Assembly: GCA_023544645.1 (NCBI GenBank)
Contig: JAMJFO010000007.1
Span: forward strand, 1-64,000
DNA length: 64,000 nucleotides
Source of the DNA: Desulfobulbaceae bacterium
GTDB lineage: Bacteria; Desulfobacterota; Desulfobulbia; Desulfobulbales; Desulfobulbaceae
Direction of reading: 5' to 3'
The notes below the pieces were generated by a model, which was not told the origin of the DNA, searched no databases, and saw only the letters and a list, made by a program, of their open reading frames with translations. Of this stretch, positions 25,342 through 34,621 are shown one piece after another. How positions within the stretch are numbered: the stretch's first letter is position 1; each line of letters starts with the position of its first letter. The translations under genes and the position numbers were made by a program.

Positions 25342-26184
25342 ATGGCGCATAATCCGTTTGATCAGGAGATCGATTTCCCGATGGAGCTGAAAGAGCTGCT
25401 TGTCGTTATCTCCCATAGCAGCATTGTCATTCCCGAAGAGATTCCTCTGCAGAGTCTTTCGGAACGTTTCCCCCTCCTGCTGAAGAATGTGGACTGGTAT
25501 ACAAACTGGTTGTATGATTTCAGGGATCTGCTGGATAGCCGGCAGGTCGTTTTCCCTTACTGCAGCCTCATTCTCGATGCAAACCGGCATCCCGATATCA
25601 TTGAAGACAGCGTGCCTTTGCGCGATATGCACGATGAACCTGTTTACCGGAGCGGGGCCGAGCCCGACGGCCGGCTACGCAGAACTCTTGCCGGTAAATA
25701 TCTGGCGCCCTTCAACAAAGCCATAGAAGATTATATTGTATCCGGGGCAGGATTTCTCCTGGACGGACATGCAACGGTGACCGCCCGCGGTGTCGCCGAT
25801 GACCAGATTGATCTGATGAACGTGCAGCATTCCGCCCTGGACGACGAACCGTGCAATTTTTGCCCTGATATTTATATAGAAGCGTATGCGGCAGAATTGC
25901 GCAAAAGGCTGCCGGAGGTCAGGGTGACTGTCAATGGTTCCGAGTATTTTTCCGTATATGGTCATGTGTGCGCCCAACACTCGGTCAATGCGATGGGCAG
26001 GGTCGGCAGGCGGGTGCCGGCAATCCTCCAGGAGACCAATCAGCAGCTGTACATGAATCCGGATAATACGCCGGACATGGCGGCAATCAACCGGTTGCGT
26101 CGCATATTTGCCCAATCTCTTTATGCGGCCTGTCTCGCGGTTCGCAGTCTCAGTGAGGAGCGTGCCCATGATCAACCTGCATAG
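25342..26184 (+). CDS. N-formylglutamate amidohydrolase family protein
   Basis: 280-residue protein of the N-formylglutamate amidohydrolase (HutG-like zinc hydrolase) family. Seen: ISHSSIVIPEEI near 23-34, ILDANRHPD, LLDGHATVTA and a late Asn/Glu-rich end. Known members hydrolyse N-formyl-glutamate or related amide substrates. No histidine-degradation genes are nearby. It overlaps the C39-like protease gene by 17 nt, so the two are probably made together. The start has no close Shine-Dalgarno; an ATG at 25381 is an alternative. Confidence 0.8.
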   Translation: MAHNPFDQEIDFPMELKELLVVISHSSIVIPEEIPLQSLSERFPLLLKNVDWYTNWLYDFRDLLDSRQVVFPYCSLILDANRHPDIIEDSVPLRDMHDEPVYRSGAEPDGRLRRTLAGKYLAPFNKAIEDYIVSGAGFLLDGHATVTARGVADDQIDLMNVQHSALDDEPCNFCPDIYIEAYAAELRKRLPEVRVTVNGSEYFSVYGHVCAQHSVNAMGRVGRRVPAILQETNQQLYMNPDNTPDMAAINRLRRIFAQSLYAACLAVRSLSEERAHDQPA

Positions 26185-26695
26185 CGGCAGGCAGACCTTT
26201 GAATTTGACTGCGGCGCCAAATGTCTCCAGATTGTCATGGCCTACTACGGGGTTGATATCCGGGAAGACGAATTGATCAGGGCCCTGGGAACGGGAAAGG
26301 ACGGCACCCGGGTGGATAAGATGATTTCGGTGGCTGAAAATCATGGCTTCGTGGTGGAAGCAAAGGAGCATTGGACCATCAGGGAGGCGAAAAAGTATAT
26401 TGACCAAAAGCATCCCGTCATTATCCTGCTCCAGGCATGGGCCGACAGGTTCATGACCCAGAAGGAGTGGCGGAACGATTTCGATGACGGCCATTATGCT
26501 GTCCTGATCGGTTACGCCAGGGGCGTTCTGCTTTTTGAGGATCCGGCGACATTTCGGATGACCTGGCTCCGGGAGTATGAATTGCTGGCGCGGTGGCACG
26601 ACCTGGATCGCAGCCGGAACCGGAAATATGAGCAATTCGGCATGGTCCTGCAGGGCCGGGAGCCCATGCTGCAGATGGCTGATCATATGGATTGA
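26168..26695 (+). CDS. C39-like papain-fold cysteine protease
   Basis: 175-residue protein with the peptidase C39-like fold. The catalytic Cys is in FDCGAKCLQIVMAYYG, His in DDGHYAVLIGY and Asp in FEDPATFRM. These domains usually remove leader peptides at a double-Gly site, but this one lacks an ABC transporter. The ATG at 26168 has GAGGAG 8 nt upstream. It overlaps the preceding amidohydrolase gene by 17 nt. No signal peptide is evident, so it acts in the cytoplasm. Substrate unknown. Confidence 0.82.
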   Translation: MINLHSGRQTFEFDCGAKCLQIVMAYYGVDIREDELIRALGTGKDGTRVDKMISVAENHGFVVEAKEHWTIREAKKYIDQKHPVIILLQAWADRFMTQKEWRNDFDDGHYAVLIGYARGVLLFEDPATFRMTWLREYELLARWHDLDRSRNRKYEQFGMVLQGREPMLQMADHMD

Positions 26696-26863
26696 ACATG
26701 AATATTGGCAGTGCCTGCAGACAGGATTACCAGGCATATTTATTGCAGCTCTTTGTTTGCTGTTGCCGTGCGTATGATCGGTGGGAAAGCGGAATATACA
26801 AACGTTGCGACCAGGATTCATTGTGCCACAATGTGAACAACGTGTTGTATCTTCATTTCTTTT
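26696..26863. other. Intergenic region upstream of the NosL leader promoter
   Basis: A 64-codon frame starting at 26701 is open but Cys/Leu-rich, has no ribosome-binding site and no recognisable family, so I do not call it a gene. The rest of the gap (26864-27069) is described under the promoter, leader and terminator entries. Confidence 0.45.
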
Positions 26864-26893
26864 TTGACTTGTGTCCCGCTGGTCCCGTATAAT
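26864..26893 (+). promoter_or_regulatory. Strong sigma-70 type promoter
   Basis: TTGACT at 26864-26869, an 18-nt spacer, and a perfect TATAAT at 26888-26893. Transcription should begin near 26900, about 170 nt before the NosL-like start codon. This is one of the two best promoter matches in the window. Confidence 0.68.
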
Positions 26894-26899
26894 GAGATT

Positions 26900-27014
26900 A
26901 AGGAACGGGGAGAAAACCGGAGAAAAAGGCGCACCTGTTGTCCAGCAGGTGCGGAAAACCATGGATCCATGAGATGAACGGGCCCCCTCGGAGAGAGGCG
27001 GCCCGGCTTTTTTT
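26900..27014 (+). ncRNA. Structured leader or small RNA ending in an intrinsic terminator
   Basis: Between the promoter and the NosL-like gene lie an 8-bp hairpin (26930-26937 with 26946-26953, 8-nt loop), a 12-nt palindrome CATGGATCCATG (26960-26971), and a terminator hairpin. The layout fits either a cis-acting attenuator/riboswitch or a free-standing small RNA of about 115 nt. I could not match it to a known riboswitch class by its sequence. Confidence 0.5.
26980..27014 (+). terminator. Intrinsic terminator inside the NosL 5' leader
   Basis: GGGCC (26980-26984) pairs with GGCCC (27000-27004), CCTC (26986-26989) with GAGG (26995-26998), one mismatch between them, 5-nt loop. Seven T residues follow at 27008-27014. 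It stands before, not after, the coding start at 27070. Confidence 0.7.
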
Positions 27015-27069
27015 CACCATGGCAATAAAAGATGGAAATAAATATAACGGTACCGGAAAGGAGGTAAAC

Positions 27070-28068
27070 ATGAATACGCAACGAAGTCTGCAATCGCGAA
27101 CAAATATTTTTCCGCAGGCCCTGGTCGCCCTGCTGGCGCTAGGGGCCTTCATGGTGATCGGAGGCGCTTTTACCAGTGCGTTCGCCATGGAGCACGGCCA
27201 GCCTGAAATGAAAAAGGAGCAGCAGGTGCCGGATGTGGAACACCCTATGATGAAACCGAAGATGTACAGTAAGGAGATGAGGTGTCCGAATTGCGGCATG
27301 ATGATTAACATGTGGGCCCGGACCAGGCATTCGTTTCATCATCTCGAGGGTGATTTCACCACATGTTCTATTCGCTGCATGGCAGACAAGGCTGTCAGCT
27401 CCGAAGCCGAACCCTCTGCGGCCCAGGTTGCGCTGTATCTTGATCCTGATACAATGGTGCCGGTTGAGAAAGCTGTTTACGTCATTGGTTCAACAGCGCC
27501 CGGCACCATGACCATGCAATCGAAGATAGCCTTTGCCGACACTTTGTCGGCAGAGCAGTTTGCCGCAACCTATGGCGGCGAAGTTGTGGATTTTCAGGGC
27601 GCGTATCTTGCGGCCAAAAAAGAGCTGGCGAAATCCAGGATGCTCATCGATCAGAAGAGAAAGAAAACAGGAAAAATCAAGGAGCCAACTGAAACTGATA
27701 CCTGTGTTGTTTGCGGTATGTATCCGGCAAAGTACCCGAAGCATCATAATCAGATATGGGCTAAGGACGGAAGCACTCTGCATTTTTGCTCAACCCAGTG
27801 CATGGTCAATTTTAACGCTGATCCGGCAAAATATAAGCAGGAGCCGGTTCAGACCAATATGGCCTGGGTCACCCTTTATTCCGACGGGATGTATGAAAGC
27901 GCTTTTGGGGTGTATTATGTTGTCGGCTCAAATGTTGACGGCCCCATGGGCAAGGAGGCAATTCCCTTCAAACTCAAAAAGAACGCGAATGAATTTGTCG
28001 CTGTCCATGGGGGAAAAATAGTCAGCTTCTCCCAGTTGACCCCTGAGCTGGTAATGGATGGGAAGTAA
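27070..28068 (+). CDS. Exported tandem NosL-like protein (two metal-binding domains)
   Basis: 332-residue protein with a signal/anchor helix (about 17-39) and two NosL-type domains. The first has CPNCGM followed by TCSIRCMADK; the second has CVVCGMYPAKYPKHH followed by HFCSTQCMVNF. NosL is a copper(I)-binding lipoprotein involved in nitrous oxide reductase maturation, but no nos genes are here and no lipobox is evident, so a general copper or heavy-metal binding role is more likely. Met-rich stretches also fit copper. AAGGAGG precedes the ATG. A structured leader lies upstream. Confidence 0.85.
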   Translation: MNTQRSLQSRTNIFPQALVALLALGAFMVIGGAFTSAFAMEHGQPEMKKEQQVPDVEHPMMKPKMYSKEMRCPNCGMMINMWARTRHSFHHLEGDFTTCSIRCMADKAVSSEAEPSAAQVALYLDPDTMVPVEKAVYVIGSTAPGTMTMQSKIAFADTLSAEQFAATYGGEVVDFQGAYLAAKKELAKSRMLIDQKRKKTGKIKEPTETDTCVVCGMYPAKYPKHHNQIWAKDGSTLHFCSTQCMVNFNADPAKYKQEPVQTNMAWVTLYSDGMYESAFGVYYVVGSNVDGPMGKEAIPFKLKKNANEFVAVHGGKIVSFSQLTPELVMDGK

Positions 28069-28128
28069 TATGTAAAGTGTGCGGTGCTGCCTGGTTGTAT
28101 ATCCTGCGCAAGGGCATCTGCCGGGAGA

Positions 28129-28968
28129 TCAGGATATCTGTTGAACGACCCTGCCGTCTTCATCCAGGCGGCAGGCTTTCATAAAGGGGTCGTGGTAAAA
28201 GGTGAACCAGCATTCCTGATCACGGTAATGGGGAATAAGGTTTTCCTTTTGTTCGATGAGGTCCAGGGGAAAGTTGTCATAGGCCATGATCCACAGAGGG
28301 TTGGTATGGGTGTGGGTGGGAAGCACGTCGCCCAGATGGATTGCGCATCCCTCGCTTCCCCGGATCACCACTGCCTGGTGGCCGCGGGTATGGCCGCCGG
28401 TGTGGCGCGTCGTAACCCCCGGCACTATTTCCCTGTCACCTTTTATCGTTACCAGGTTCCCCCCTGAATTGAGGCCGGCAAAATTGGCCGGCCAGTAGGT
28501 ATGGGCCGCCCTGCTGTTGGGATGCATGATATCGTGCCACTCCATGGATTGAATGACATGCTTGGCTGCGGGAAAGGTTAATTCAGGGGCGCCTTGGGCA
28601 TCGTGCATGACAATGCCGCCGGCATGATCAAAATCGCCATGGGTGAGGATGACATAGTGGATGTCCTGGCGCTGCAGGCCGAGCTTTTCCAGGCTCTCCG
28701 GTACTGACCAGGGGTGACGGACCCGGAAAATCTGCTGCTGTTTTTCAGTCAGTTTGTTGCCGAGGCCTGTGTCGATAACCAGGTTGAATTCATCGGTCTG
28801 CACCAGGAGCGGGGCATTGGGCATCCTGATGTAATTCTGCTCATCTGCCGGAAACCGTTTCTGCCACAGCGCCTTGGGGACCGCACCATACATGGTGCCC
28901 CCATCCAGTTCAAAAATCCCCCCTTCAAGCCAGGTTATGGAGATGTCTCCCAGTGATAATCGGTTCAT
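28129..28968 (-). CDS. MBL-fold metallo-hydrolase
   Basis: 279-residue metallo-beta-lactamase-fold hydrolase. The metal motif reads THGDFDHAGG, with Asp where the second His of HxHxDH usually stands. Further ligands are in RHTGGHTRGH and HLGDVLPTHTH. The group includes lactonase-like and other hydrolases; substrate unknown. It lies 38 nt downstream of pccA on the same strand and could be a last gene of the propionate operon or separately expressed. It converges on the NosL-like gene. Confidence 0.85.
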   Translation of the reverse strand: MNRLSLGDISITWLEGGIFELDGGTMYGAVPKALWQKRFPADEQNYIRMPNAPLLVQTDEFNLVIDTGLGNKLTEKQQQIFRVRHPWSVPESLEKLGLQRQDIHYVILTHGDFDHAGGIVMHDAQGAPELTFPAAKHVIQSMEWHDIMHPNSRAAHTYWPANFAGLNSGGNLVTIKGDREIVPGVTTRHTGGHTRGHQAVVIRGSEGCAIHLGDVLPTHTHTNPLWIMAYDNFPLDLIEQKENLIPHYRDQECWFTFYHDPFMKACRLDEDGRVVQQIS

Positions 28969-29006
28969 GTCCTATCGTTTAGGTTTATTTGTAGTATAAA
29001 AATAAT

Positions 29007-31001
29007 CTATTCAAATTCCAGGATAACCTGGTCGACATGCAGGCTGTCACCGAGTTGAACGACGATTTTCGAAATGACCGCGTCCCGGGTTGCCCGTAGC
29101 ACGTTTTCCATCTTCATGGCCTCGATAATGGCCAGCTCCTCACCGGCTTTGACCTCCTGTCCTTCCTCGACCGAAAGTCTGACGAGCAGGCCGGGCATGG
29201 GCGCCAGCAGGAAACCGGCCATGCCGGTATCATCCTGCGCGGGCATGATCCGGTACAGTTCCGCCGCCCTTGGGGTCATGACCATGCCGTCCGTTCGCAG
29301 GCCGCGGTGGGTAATGGCGTAGCGGATTCCGCGCCGTTTGACCTGGAAGCAGCACGACTGACCGTTAATTGTCCCGCGGAAGAGGGGTTGGCAGAAACAC
29401 CAATCCGTGTGGATGGTATAATGCTCACCCTGGTATTCAACGTGATGCTCGCTTTTTGCCTGGAAAGGGCTCACCTTGACCTGGTGGTGTTCATTGTCGA
29501 TGATCACCACCCATTCATCCATGACCCGGCGTTCATGCCCGGCCAGTTGGCCGCTTAATTTTGCCGCCCGGTCCATGTACAGCCGGTGCATGACGCTGAG
29601 CACGACAATCCGCAGAGCCGGGTCATCCTGGACTATGTCCTCCTTCTGAAATCCGTCCGGATATTCCTGGGCGATAAAGTTGGTGGAGAGCCTCCCTTCC
29701 CTGAAGCGGGGATGGGCCATGATGGCCGCGAGAAAGCCGATGTTGTGCTTGATGCCGCGGATGAGGTATTCATCCAGGGCATCCTGCATGAAGCGGATGG
29801 CGGAATCGCGGTCTTCGCCCCAGGTGATCAGTTTGGCGATCATCGGGTCGTAGTACATGGAAATTTCCCCGCCTTCAAATACACCGCTGTCAACACGGAC
29901 CCTTTCCGCTTCCTGTTCGGGCGGTTGATAGTAGACCAGCCGGCCCATGGAGGGCAGGAAGTCCCGAAACGGATTCTCAGCGTAAATACGGGACTCTATG
30001 GCGCTGCCGTTCAGCTTGACATCCTTTTGGGAGAGGGGCAGTTTCTCGCCGGCGGCAACCTTGAACATCAGTTCAACCAGGTCCAGGCCGGTGACCATTT
30101 CGGTGACCGGATGCTCAACCTGCAGCCGGGTATTCATCTCCAGAAAATAGAAATTCCGCTCCTGATCAACGATGAATTCAACCGTGCCGGCCGAGGAGTA
30201 GTTGACTGCCCGTGCCAGCGCTGCAGCCTGCTCGCCCATGGCCCGGCGGGTATCTTCGTCAACAAAGGGAGAGGGGGCCTCCTCGATGATTTTCTGGTGG
30301 CGCCGCTGGATCGAGCATTCACGTTCGCCCAGGTAGATGATGTTGCCATGGGTGTCGGCCATGATCTGGATTTCGATGTGCCGGGGTTCTTCGATGAACT
30401 TTTCAATCAGGATGCGGTCATCACCAAAATAGGACATTGCTTCGCTGGCGCATCGCTCAAAGCCTTCCTGACACTCCCGGTCGCTGCGGGCGACGCGGAT
30501 TCCCTTGCCGCCGCCGCCTGCCGAAGCCTTGAGCATGACCGGATAGCCAATTTCGCGGGCTACCCTGACAGCATGGTCCTTGTTACTGATTATCCCGTCA
30601 AAACCCGGAATGGTATTGACCCCGGCGTCGGCGGCGATCCTCTTGGAGGTGATCTTGTCGCCCATGGCCGTGATTGCGTCGGCGGGCGGGCCGATAAAGG
30701 TGATTGACTCCCGTTCGAGCAGTCGGCAGAATTCGGGATTTTCAGACAAAAAGCCATAGCCCGGATGAATTGCCTGGGCTCCGGTTTCCCGGCAGGCCTG
30801 GACGATCCTTTCCATATTGAGGTAACTGTCCCTGGCCGGGGGCGGACCGATATTGATGCTTTCATCAGCCTTCTGCACGTGCAGAGCTCCCCTGTCGGCA
30901 TCGGAATAGATCGCGACAGTGGCAATGCCCATGGCCCGGGCCGTTTTGATGACCCGGCAGGCAATTTCACCCCGGTTGGCAATGAGAATGGTAGTGAACA
31001 T
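29007..31001 (-). CDS. pccA: Acyl-CoA (propionyl-CoA) carboxylase alpha: biotin carboxylase plus BCCP
   Basis: ATP-dependent carboxylation of biotin and transfer of the carboxyl group. 664 residues: biotin carboxylase N-domain (ILIANRGEIACRVIKTARAMG), ATP-grasp (KASAGGGGKGIRV), C-domain (EMNTRLQVEHPVTE), a linker domain, and a C-terminal biotinyl domain with EAMKMEN carrying the biotin Lys. The layout equals PccA/AccA3-type subunits. Context with pccB, epimerase and methylmalonyl-CoA mutase makes propionyl-CoA the likely substrate. It starts 10 nt after pccB. Confidence 0.92.
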   Translation of the reverse strand: MFTTILIANRGEIACRVIKTARAMGIATVAIYSDADRGALHVQKADESINIGPPPARDSYLNMERIVQACRETGAQAIHPGYGFLSENPEFCRLLERESITFIGPPADAITAMGDKITSKRIAADAGVNTIPGFDGIISNKDHAVRVAREIGYPVMLKASAGGGGKGIRVARSDRECQEGFERCASEAMSYFGDDRILIEKFIEEPRHIEIQIMADTHGNIIYLGERECSIQRRHQKIIEEAPSPFVDEDTRRAMGEQAAALARAVNYSSAGTVEFIVDQERNFYFLEMNTRLQVEHPVTEMVTGLDLVELMFKVAAGEKLPLSQKDVKLNGSAIESRIYAENPFRDFLPSMGRLVYYQPPEQEAERVRVDSGVFEGGEISMYYDPMIAKLITWGEDRDSAIRFMQDALDEYLIRGIKHNIGFLAAIMAHPRFREGRLSTNFIAQEYPDGFQKEDIVQDDPALRIVVLSVMHRLYMDRAAKLSGQLAGHERRVMDEWVVIIDNEHHQVKVSPFQAKSEHHVEYQGEHYTIHTDWCFCQPLFRGTINGQSCCFQVKRRGIRYAITHRGLRTDGMVMTPRAAELYRIMPAQDDTGMAGFLLAPMPGLLVRLSVEEGQEVKAGEELAIIEAMKMENVLRATRDAVISKIVVQLGDSLHVDQVILEFE

Positions 31002-31011
31002 GAGGATATAC

Positions 31012-32544
31012 CTACAGGGGAATATTCCCGTGCTTCCGCCACGGGTTTTCCAGTTTTTTGTCTTTCAGCATGGCCAGGGACCGGCAGATTCGTTTGCGGG
31101 TATGGCGGGGCATGATGACATCATCGATAAAACCCCGGCTGCTGGCCACAAAAGGATTGGCAAAGCGTTCCATGTAGTCACTGGTGCTCTGCCGGATTTT
31201 TTCAGGGTCGGCGGCATCCTTGCGGAAAATAATTTCCACCGCCCCCTTGGGCCCCATGACCGCGATCTCTGCCGTGGGCCAGGCAAAGTTGACGTCACCG
31301 CGCAGATGCTTGGAGGACATAACATCATAGGCGCCGCCGTACGCCTTGCGGGTGATCAGGGTAACCTTGGGAACCGTGGCTTCGGCATAGGCATACAACA
31401 GTTTTGCCCCGTGCTTGATGATGCCCCCGTATTCCTGGGAAGTGCCCGGCAGAAAGCCCGGGACATCGACAAAGGTGATAATGGGAATGTTGAAAGCGTC
31501 ACAGAAGCGCACAAATCGTCCTGCCTTGCGGGAAGAGGCAATGTCGAGACAGCCGGCCAGGACCATGGGTTGGTTGGCGACAATGCCGACAGTGGAGCCC
31601 TGCATGCGGGCAAAGCCGATGATTATATTGGCGGCGTATTCCGGCTGCAGTTCAAAAAAATCTCCTTCATCCACCACCTTGTAAATCAGTTCCTTCATGT
31701 CATAGGACTTGTTGGGTTCATGGGGTATCAGGGAGTCCAGGGATTTTTCCATGCGGTCGGCCGGGTCATTGCATGGCCAGGTGGGCGGTTTTTCCTTGTT
31801 ATTGGACGGCAGGAAGTTGATGAACCGCCTGAGCATCAGCAGCCCTTCCACGCCATTGGAAAAAGCAAGGTCGGCAACCCCGGAACGCCGGGAATGGGTT
31901 AAAGCTCCGCCCAGGTCTTCGGCGGTGACTTCTTCATGGGTCACGGTTTTGACGACCTCCGGGCCGGTGACAAACATGTAGGAGCTGTTTTTGATCATGA
32001 AAATAAAATCGGTCATGGCCGGCGAGTAGACAGCGCCGCCGGCACAAGGCCCCATGATGATCGATATCTGCGGAATAACACCGGATGCCAGCACATTGCG
32101 CTGAAAGACGTCGGCATATCCGGCCAGGGCGTCAACCCCTTCCTGGATGCGGGCTCCGCCTGAATCGTTAAGGCCGACCACCGGGGCGCCGACCTTGATG
32201 GCATGGTCCATGATCTTGCAGATCTTTTCCGCATGGGCCATGGAGAGTGAACCGCCAAAGACGGTGAAATCCTGGCTGAACACAAAAACAAGCCGGCCGC
32301 AGACAGTTCCGTAACCGGTAACCACTCCGTCCCCGGGGATTTTCTGATTGTCCATGTCAAAATCGACACAGCGGTGCTCGACAAACATGTCCCATTCTTC
32401 GAAGCTGCCTGCATCAAGGAACAGTTCAATCCGTTCGCGGGCGGTCAGCTTGCCCTTGGCATGCTGCTGGTCTATACGCCGCTGTCCGCCTCCCAGGCGG
32501 GCGGCGGCGCGTTTTGCGTCAAGCTGGAGTATGATATCCTGCAT
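31012..32544 (-). CDS. pccB: Acyl-CoA (propionyl-CoA) carboxylase beta: carboxyltransferase
   Basis: 510-residue carboxyltransferase with tandem crotonase-fold halves. Seen: [10 protein letters not shown] near the N-terminus, [18 protein letters not shown] and [16 protein letters not shown] for the first acyl-CoA oxyanion site, and [16 protein letters not shown] and [13 protein letters not shown] for the second. The sequence type fits PccB/MmdA. It could instead form part of a transcarboxylase or a sodium-pump decarboxylase, but the adjacent biotin carboxylase favours an ATP-dependent carboxylase. It begins 13 nt after the epimerase. Confidence 0.92.
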   Translation of the reverse strand: MQDIILQLDAKRAAARLGGGQRRIDQQHAKGKLTARERIELFLDAGSFEEWDMFVEHRCVDFDMDNQKIPGDGVVTGYGTVCGRLVFVFSQDFTVFGGSLSMAHAEKICKIMDHAIKVGAPVVGLNDSGGARIQEGVDALAGYADVFQRNVLASGVIPQISIIMGPCAGGAVYSPAMTDFIFMIKNSSYMFVTGPEVVKTVTHEEVTAEDLGGALTHSRRSGVADLAFSNGVEGLLMLRRFINFLPSNNKEKPPTWPCNDPADRMEKSLDSLIPHEPNKSYDMKELIYKVVDEGDFFELQPEYAANIIIGFARMQGSTVGIVANQPMVLAGCLDIASSRKAGRFVRFCDAFNIPIITFVDVPGFLPGTSQEYGGIIKHGAKLLYAYAEATVPKVTLITRKAYGGAYDVMSSKHLRGDVNFAWPTAEIAVMGPKGAVEIIFRKDAADPEKIRQSTSDYMERFANPFVASSRGFIDDVIMPRHTRKRICRSLAMLKDKKLENPWRKHGNIPL

Positions 32545-32557
32545 AGTTTACCTCAGA

Positions 32558-32959
32558 TCACCCTTTGGAACATATTTCAGTCAGGACGCCGTGGGTGGAT
32601 CCAGGGTGGAGAAAAGCGATGCGCTTCCCCCCTGCTCCTGCCACGGGTTTTTCATTGATGAGTTGACAGCCATGTTCATCGGCACGGTCAAGTTCCTCCT
32701 CAATATTGTCGCTCAGGTAGCCGATATGATGGATTCCTTCCCCGCGTTTTGCGAGAAACCGGGCGATGGGACTGTCCGGGCCGGTGGGTTCGAGAAGCTC
32801 AATATGGGTTTCACCCACCGTGAAAAAAGCGGTCCGCACCATTTGCGACGCAACTTCTTCCACGCGTTCACAGGTAAGCCCGAGAACCTCTTCATAAAAA
32901 AGCCTGGCCCGGGCAATGGAATGCACCGCTATGCCCAGGTGATCAATTTTTTTTATCAT
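32558..32959 (-). CDS. mce: Methylmalonyl-CoA epimerase
   Basis: 133-residue glyoxalase-fold metalloenzyme interconverting (S)- and (R)-methylmalonyl-CoA, the stereochemical bridge between the carboxylase and the mutase. It starts with KKIDHLGIAV, includes THIELLEPTG and GIHHIGY, with His and Glu metal ligands, and ends near GVLTEI. Length is normal. It sits between the mutase and carboxyltransferase genes (gaps 15 and 13 nt). Confidence 0.93.
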   Translation of the reverse strand: MIKKIDHLGIAVHSIARARLFYEEVLGLTCERVEEVASQMVRTAFFTVGETHIELLEPTGPDSPIARFLAKRGEGIHHIGYLSDNIEEELDRADEHGCQLINEKPVAGAGGKRIAFLHPGSTHGVLTEICSKG

Positions 32960-32974
32960 ATGCTATTTTACCTG

Positions 32975-34621
32975 TTACCGGCGGTATTCACCAAAAACTT
33001 TTCGTAAAACATTGCAGATTTCGCCAAGGGAACAGTAGCTGCGAACCGCTGCCATGACCGGCTCCATGAGTGACGAATCGCTGCCGGCAGTCCGTTCAAG
33101 CTCCTGCAGGGCGTTTGCGGCGTCATGCCGGTTCCGCCCGGATTTGACCTCGGCCAGCCGCCTGATCTGCTGCTCTTCCACCCGGGCGTCCACCCGCATG
33201 GCGGGCACGGATTTTTCCTCGGCCACCCTGAACTCGTTGACCCCGACAATGATCCGCTTCCCCTGTTCAATTTCCTGCTGGTAGCGGTAGCTGGCATCCT
33301 CAATCAGACTCTGGATGAAACCGGACTCAATGCAGGCGACAACGCCGCCGGCGTCGTCGATCCGGTTGAGAAGGGCAACGGCTTCATGCTCGATACCGTC
33401 GGTGAGCTGTTCGATATAATACGAACCGGCCAGCGGGTCAACTGTATCTGCAACGCCTGATTCATGGGCGATAATCTGCTGGGTCCGCAGGGCCGTGCGC
33501 ACCGAGTCCTCTGTGGGCAGGCCCAGGGCTTCGTCGCGGGAGTTGGTATGCAGGGACTGGGTCCCCCCCAGTACCGCGGCAAGGGCCTGGATAGTCACCC
33601 GGACGATATTGTTGTCGGTCTGCTGGGCCGTCAGGGTGTTGCCGGCAGTCTGGGTGTGGAAGCGGAGCATCATCGAGGCCGGGTCGGCGGCGTTGAACCG
33701 GTTTTTCATGATCCTGGCCCAGAGGCGCCGGGCAGCCCGAAACTTGGCTGCCTCCTCCAGCAGGTTGGAAGAGGCGTTAAAGAAAAAGGCCAGCCGTTTG
33801 GCAAAAACTTCCAGCTCCAGGCCGGCATCCAGGGCGGTCTGGACATAGGTAATGCCGTTGGCCAGGGTAAAGGCGACTTCCTGGGCCGCTGTTGAGCCGG
33901 CCTCGCGGATGTGGTAGCCGGAGATGGAGATGGTGTTGAACTGCGGCGCATGCTCGGCGCACCAGCGGAAAATATCGGTGATCAGGCGCAGGCTGGGGCG
34001 GGGCGGGAAGATATAGGTGCCCCTGGCAACATATTCCTTGAGAATATCGTTCTGGATGGTCCCCCGCAGTTTCCCGGATGAAACTCCCTGCCTCTCGGCC
34101 ACTGCAATATACATTGCCAGCAGGATCATGGCCGGGGAATTGATGGTCATGGAGGTGGATATTTTATCAAGGGGGATCTGGTCAAAGAGAATTTCCATGT
34201 CCGCCAGGGTGTCGATGGCAACACCGACCTTGCCGACTTCGCCGAGGCTCATGGGATCATCGGAATCGTAGCCGATCTGGGTGGGCAGGTCAAAGGCGAC
34301 GGACAGGCCGGTCTGGCCCTGGTCAAGCAGGTAGCGGTACCGCTGGTTGGACTCGGCCGCCGTGGAGAATCCGGCATACTGGCGCATGGTCCAGAGCCGG
34401 CCCCGGTACATGGTCGGCTGGACCCCGCGGGTAAAGGGGTAGCGGCCGGGAAAACCGATATCTTCCAGGTACCTGTCGTTTATCTCGTCCGGGACGGCAA
34501 GCCGGGGAACAACCTGTTCCCCGTGGCGGGTGAACCGGTCTTTCCGTTCCGGAAACCTGGCCAGGCTTTCGGCAAGTTCATTGTCGATCCATTCCTGATG
34601 AGCGGGATTTTTTGCAGTCAT
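32975..34621 (-). CDS. mcmA1: Methylmalonyl-CoA mutase, catalytic subunit
   Basis: 548-residue TIM-barrel half of adenosylcobalamin-dependent methylmalonyl-CoA mutase. Seen: [23 protein letters not shown], where Tyr and Arg contact the CoA substrate, then [26 protein letters not shown] and [17 protein letters not shown]. The B12-binding domain is on a separate gene (35535-35948), a split arrangement seen in archaea and many anaerobes. It overlaps meaB by 4 nt. Confidence 0.95.
   Translation of the reverse strand: MTAKNPAHQEWIDNELAESLARFPERKDRFTRHGEQVVPRLAVPDEINDRYLEDIGFPGRYPFTRGVQPTMYRGRLWTMRQYAGFSTAAESNQRYRYLLDQGQTGLSVAFDLPTQIGYDSDDPMSLGEVGKVGVAIDTLADMEILFDQIPLDKISTSMTINSPAMILLAMYIAVAERQGVSSGKLRGTIQNDILKEYVARGTYIFPPRPSLRLITDIFRWCAEHAPQFNTISISGYHIREAGSTAAQEVAFTLANGITYVQTALDAGLELEVFAKRLAFFFNASSNLLEEAAKFRAARRLWARIMKNRFNAADPASMMLRFHTQTAGNTLTAQQTDNNIVRVTIQALAAVLGGTQSLHTNSRDEALGLPTEDSVRTALRTQQIIAHESGVADTVDPLAGSYYIEQLTDGIEHEAVALLNRIDDAGGVVACIESGFIQSLIEDASYRYQQEIEQGKRIIVGVNEFRVAEEKSVPAMRVDARVEEQQIRRLAEVKSGRNRHDAANALQELERTAGSDSSLMEPVMAAVRSYCSLGEICNVLRKVFGEYRR

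Noticed and set aside
29586-30707. 373-codon plus-strand frame opposite pccA
   Set aside because: Antisense of biotin carboxylase with no domain support.
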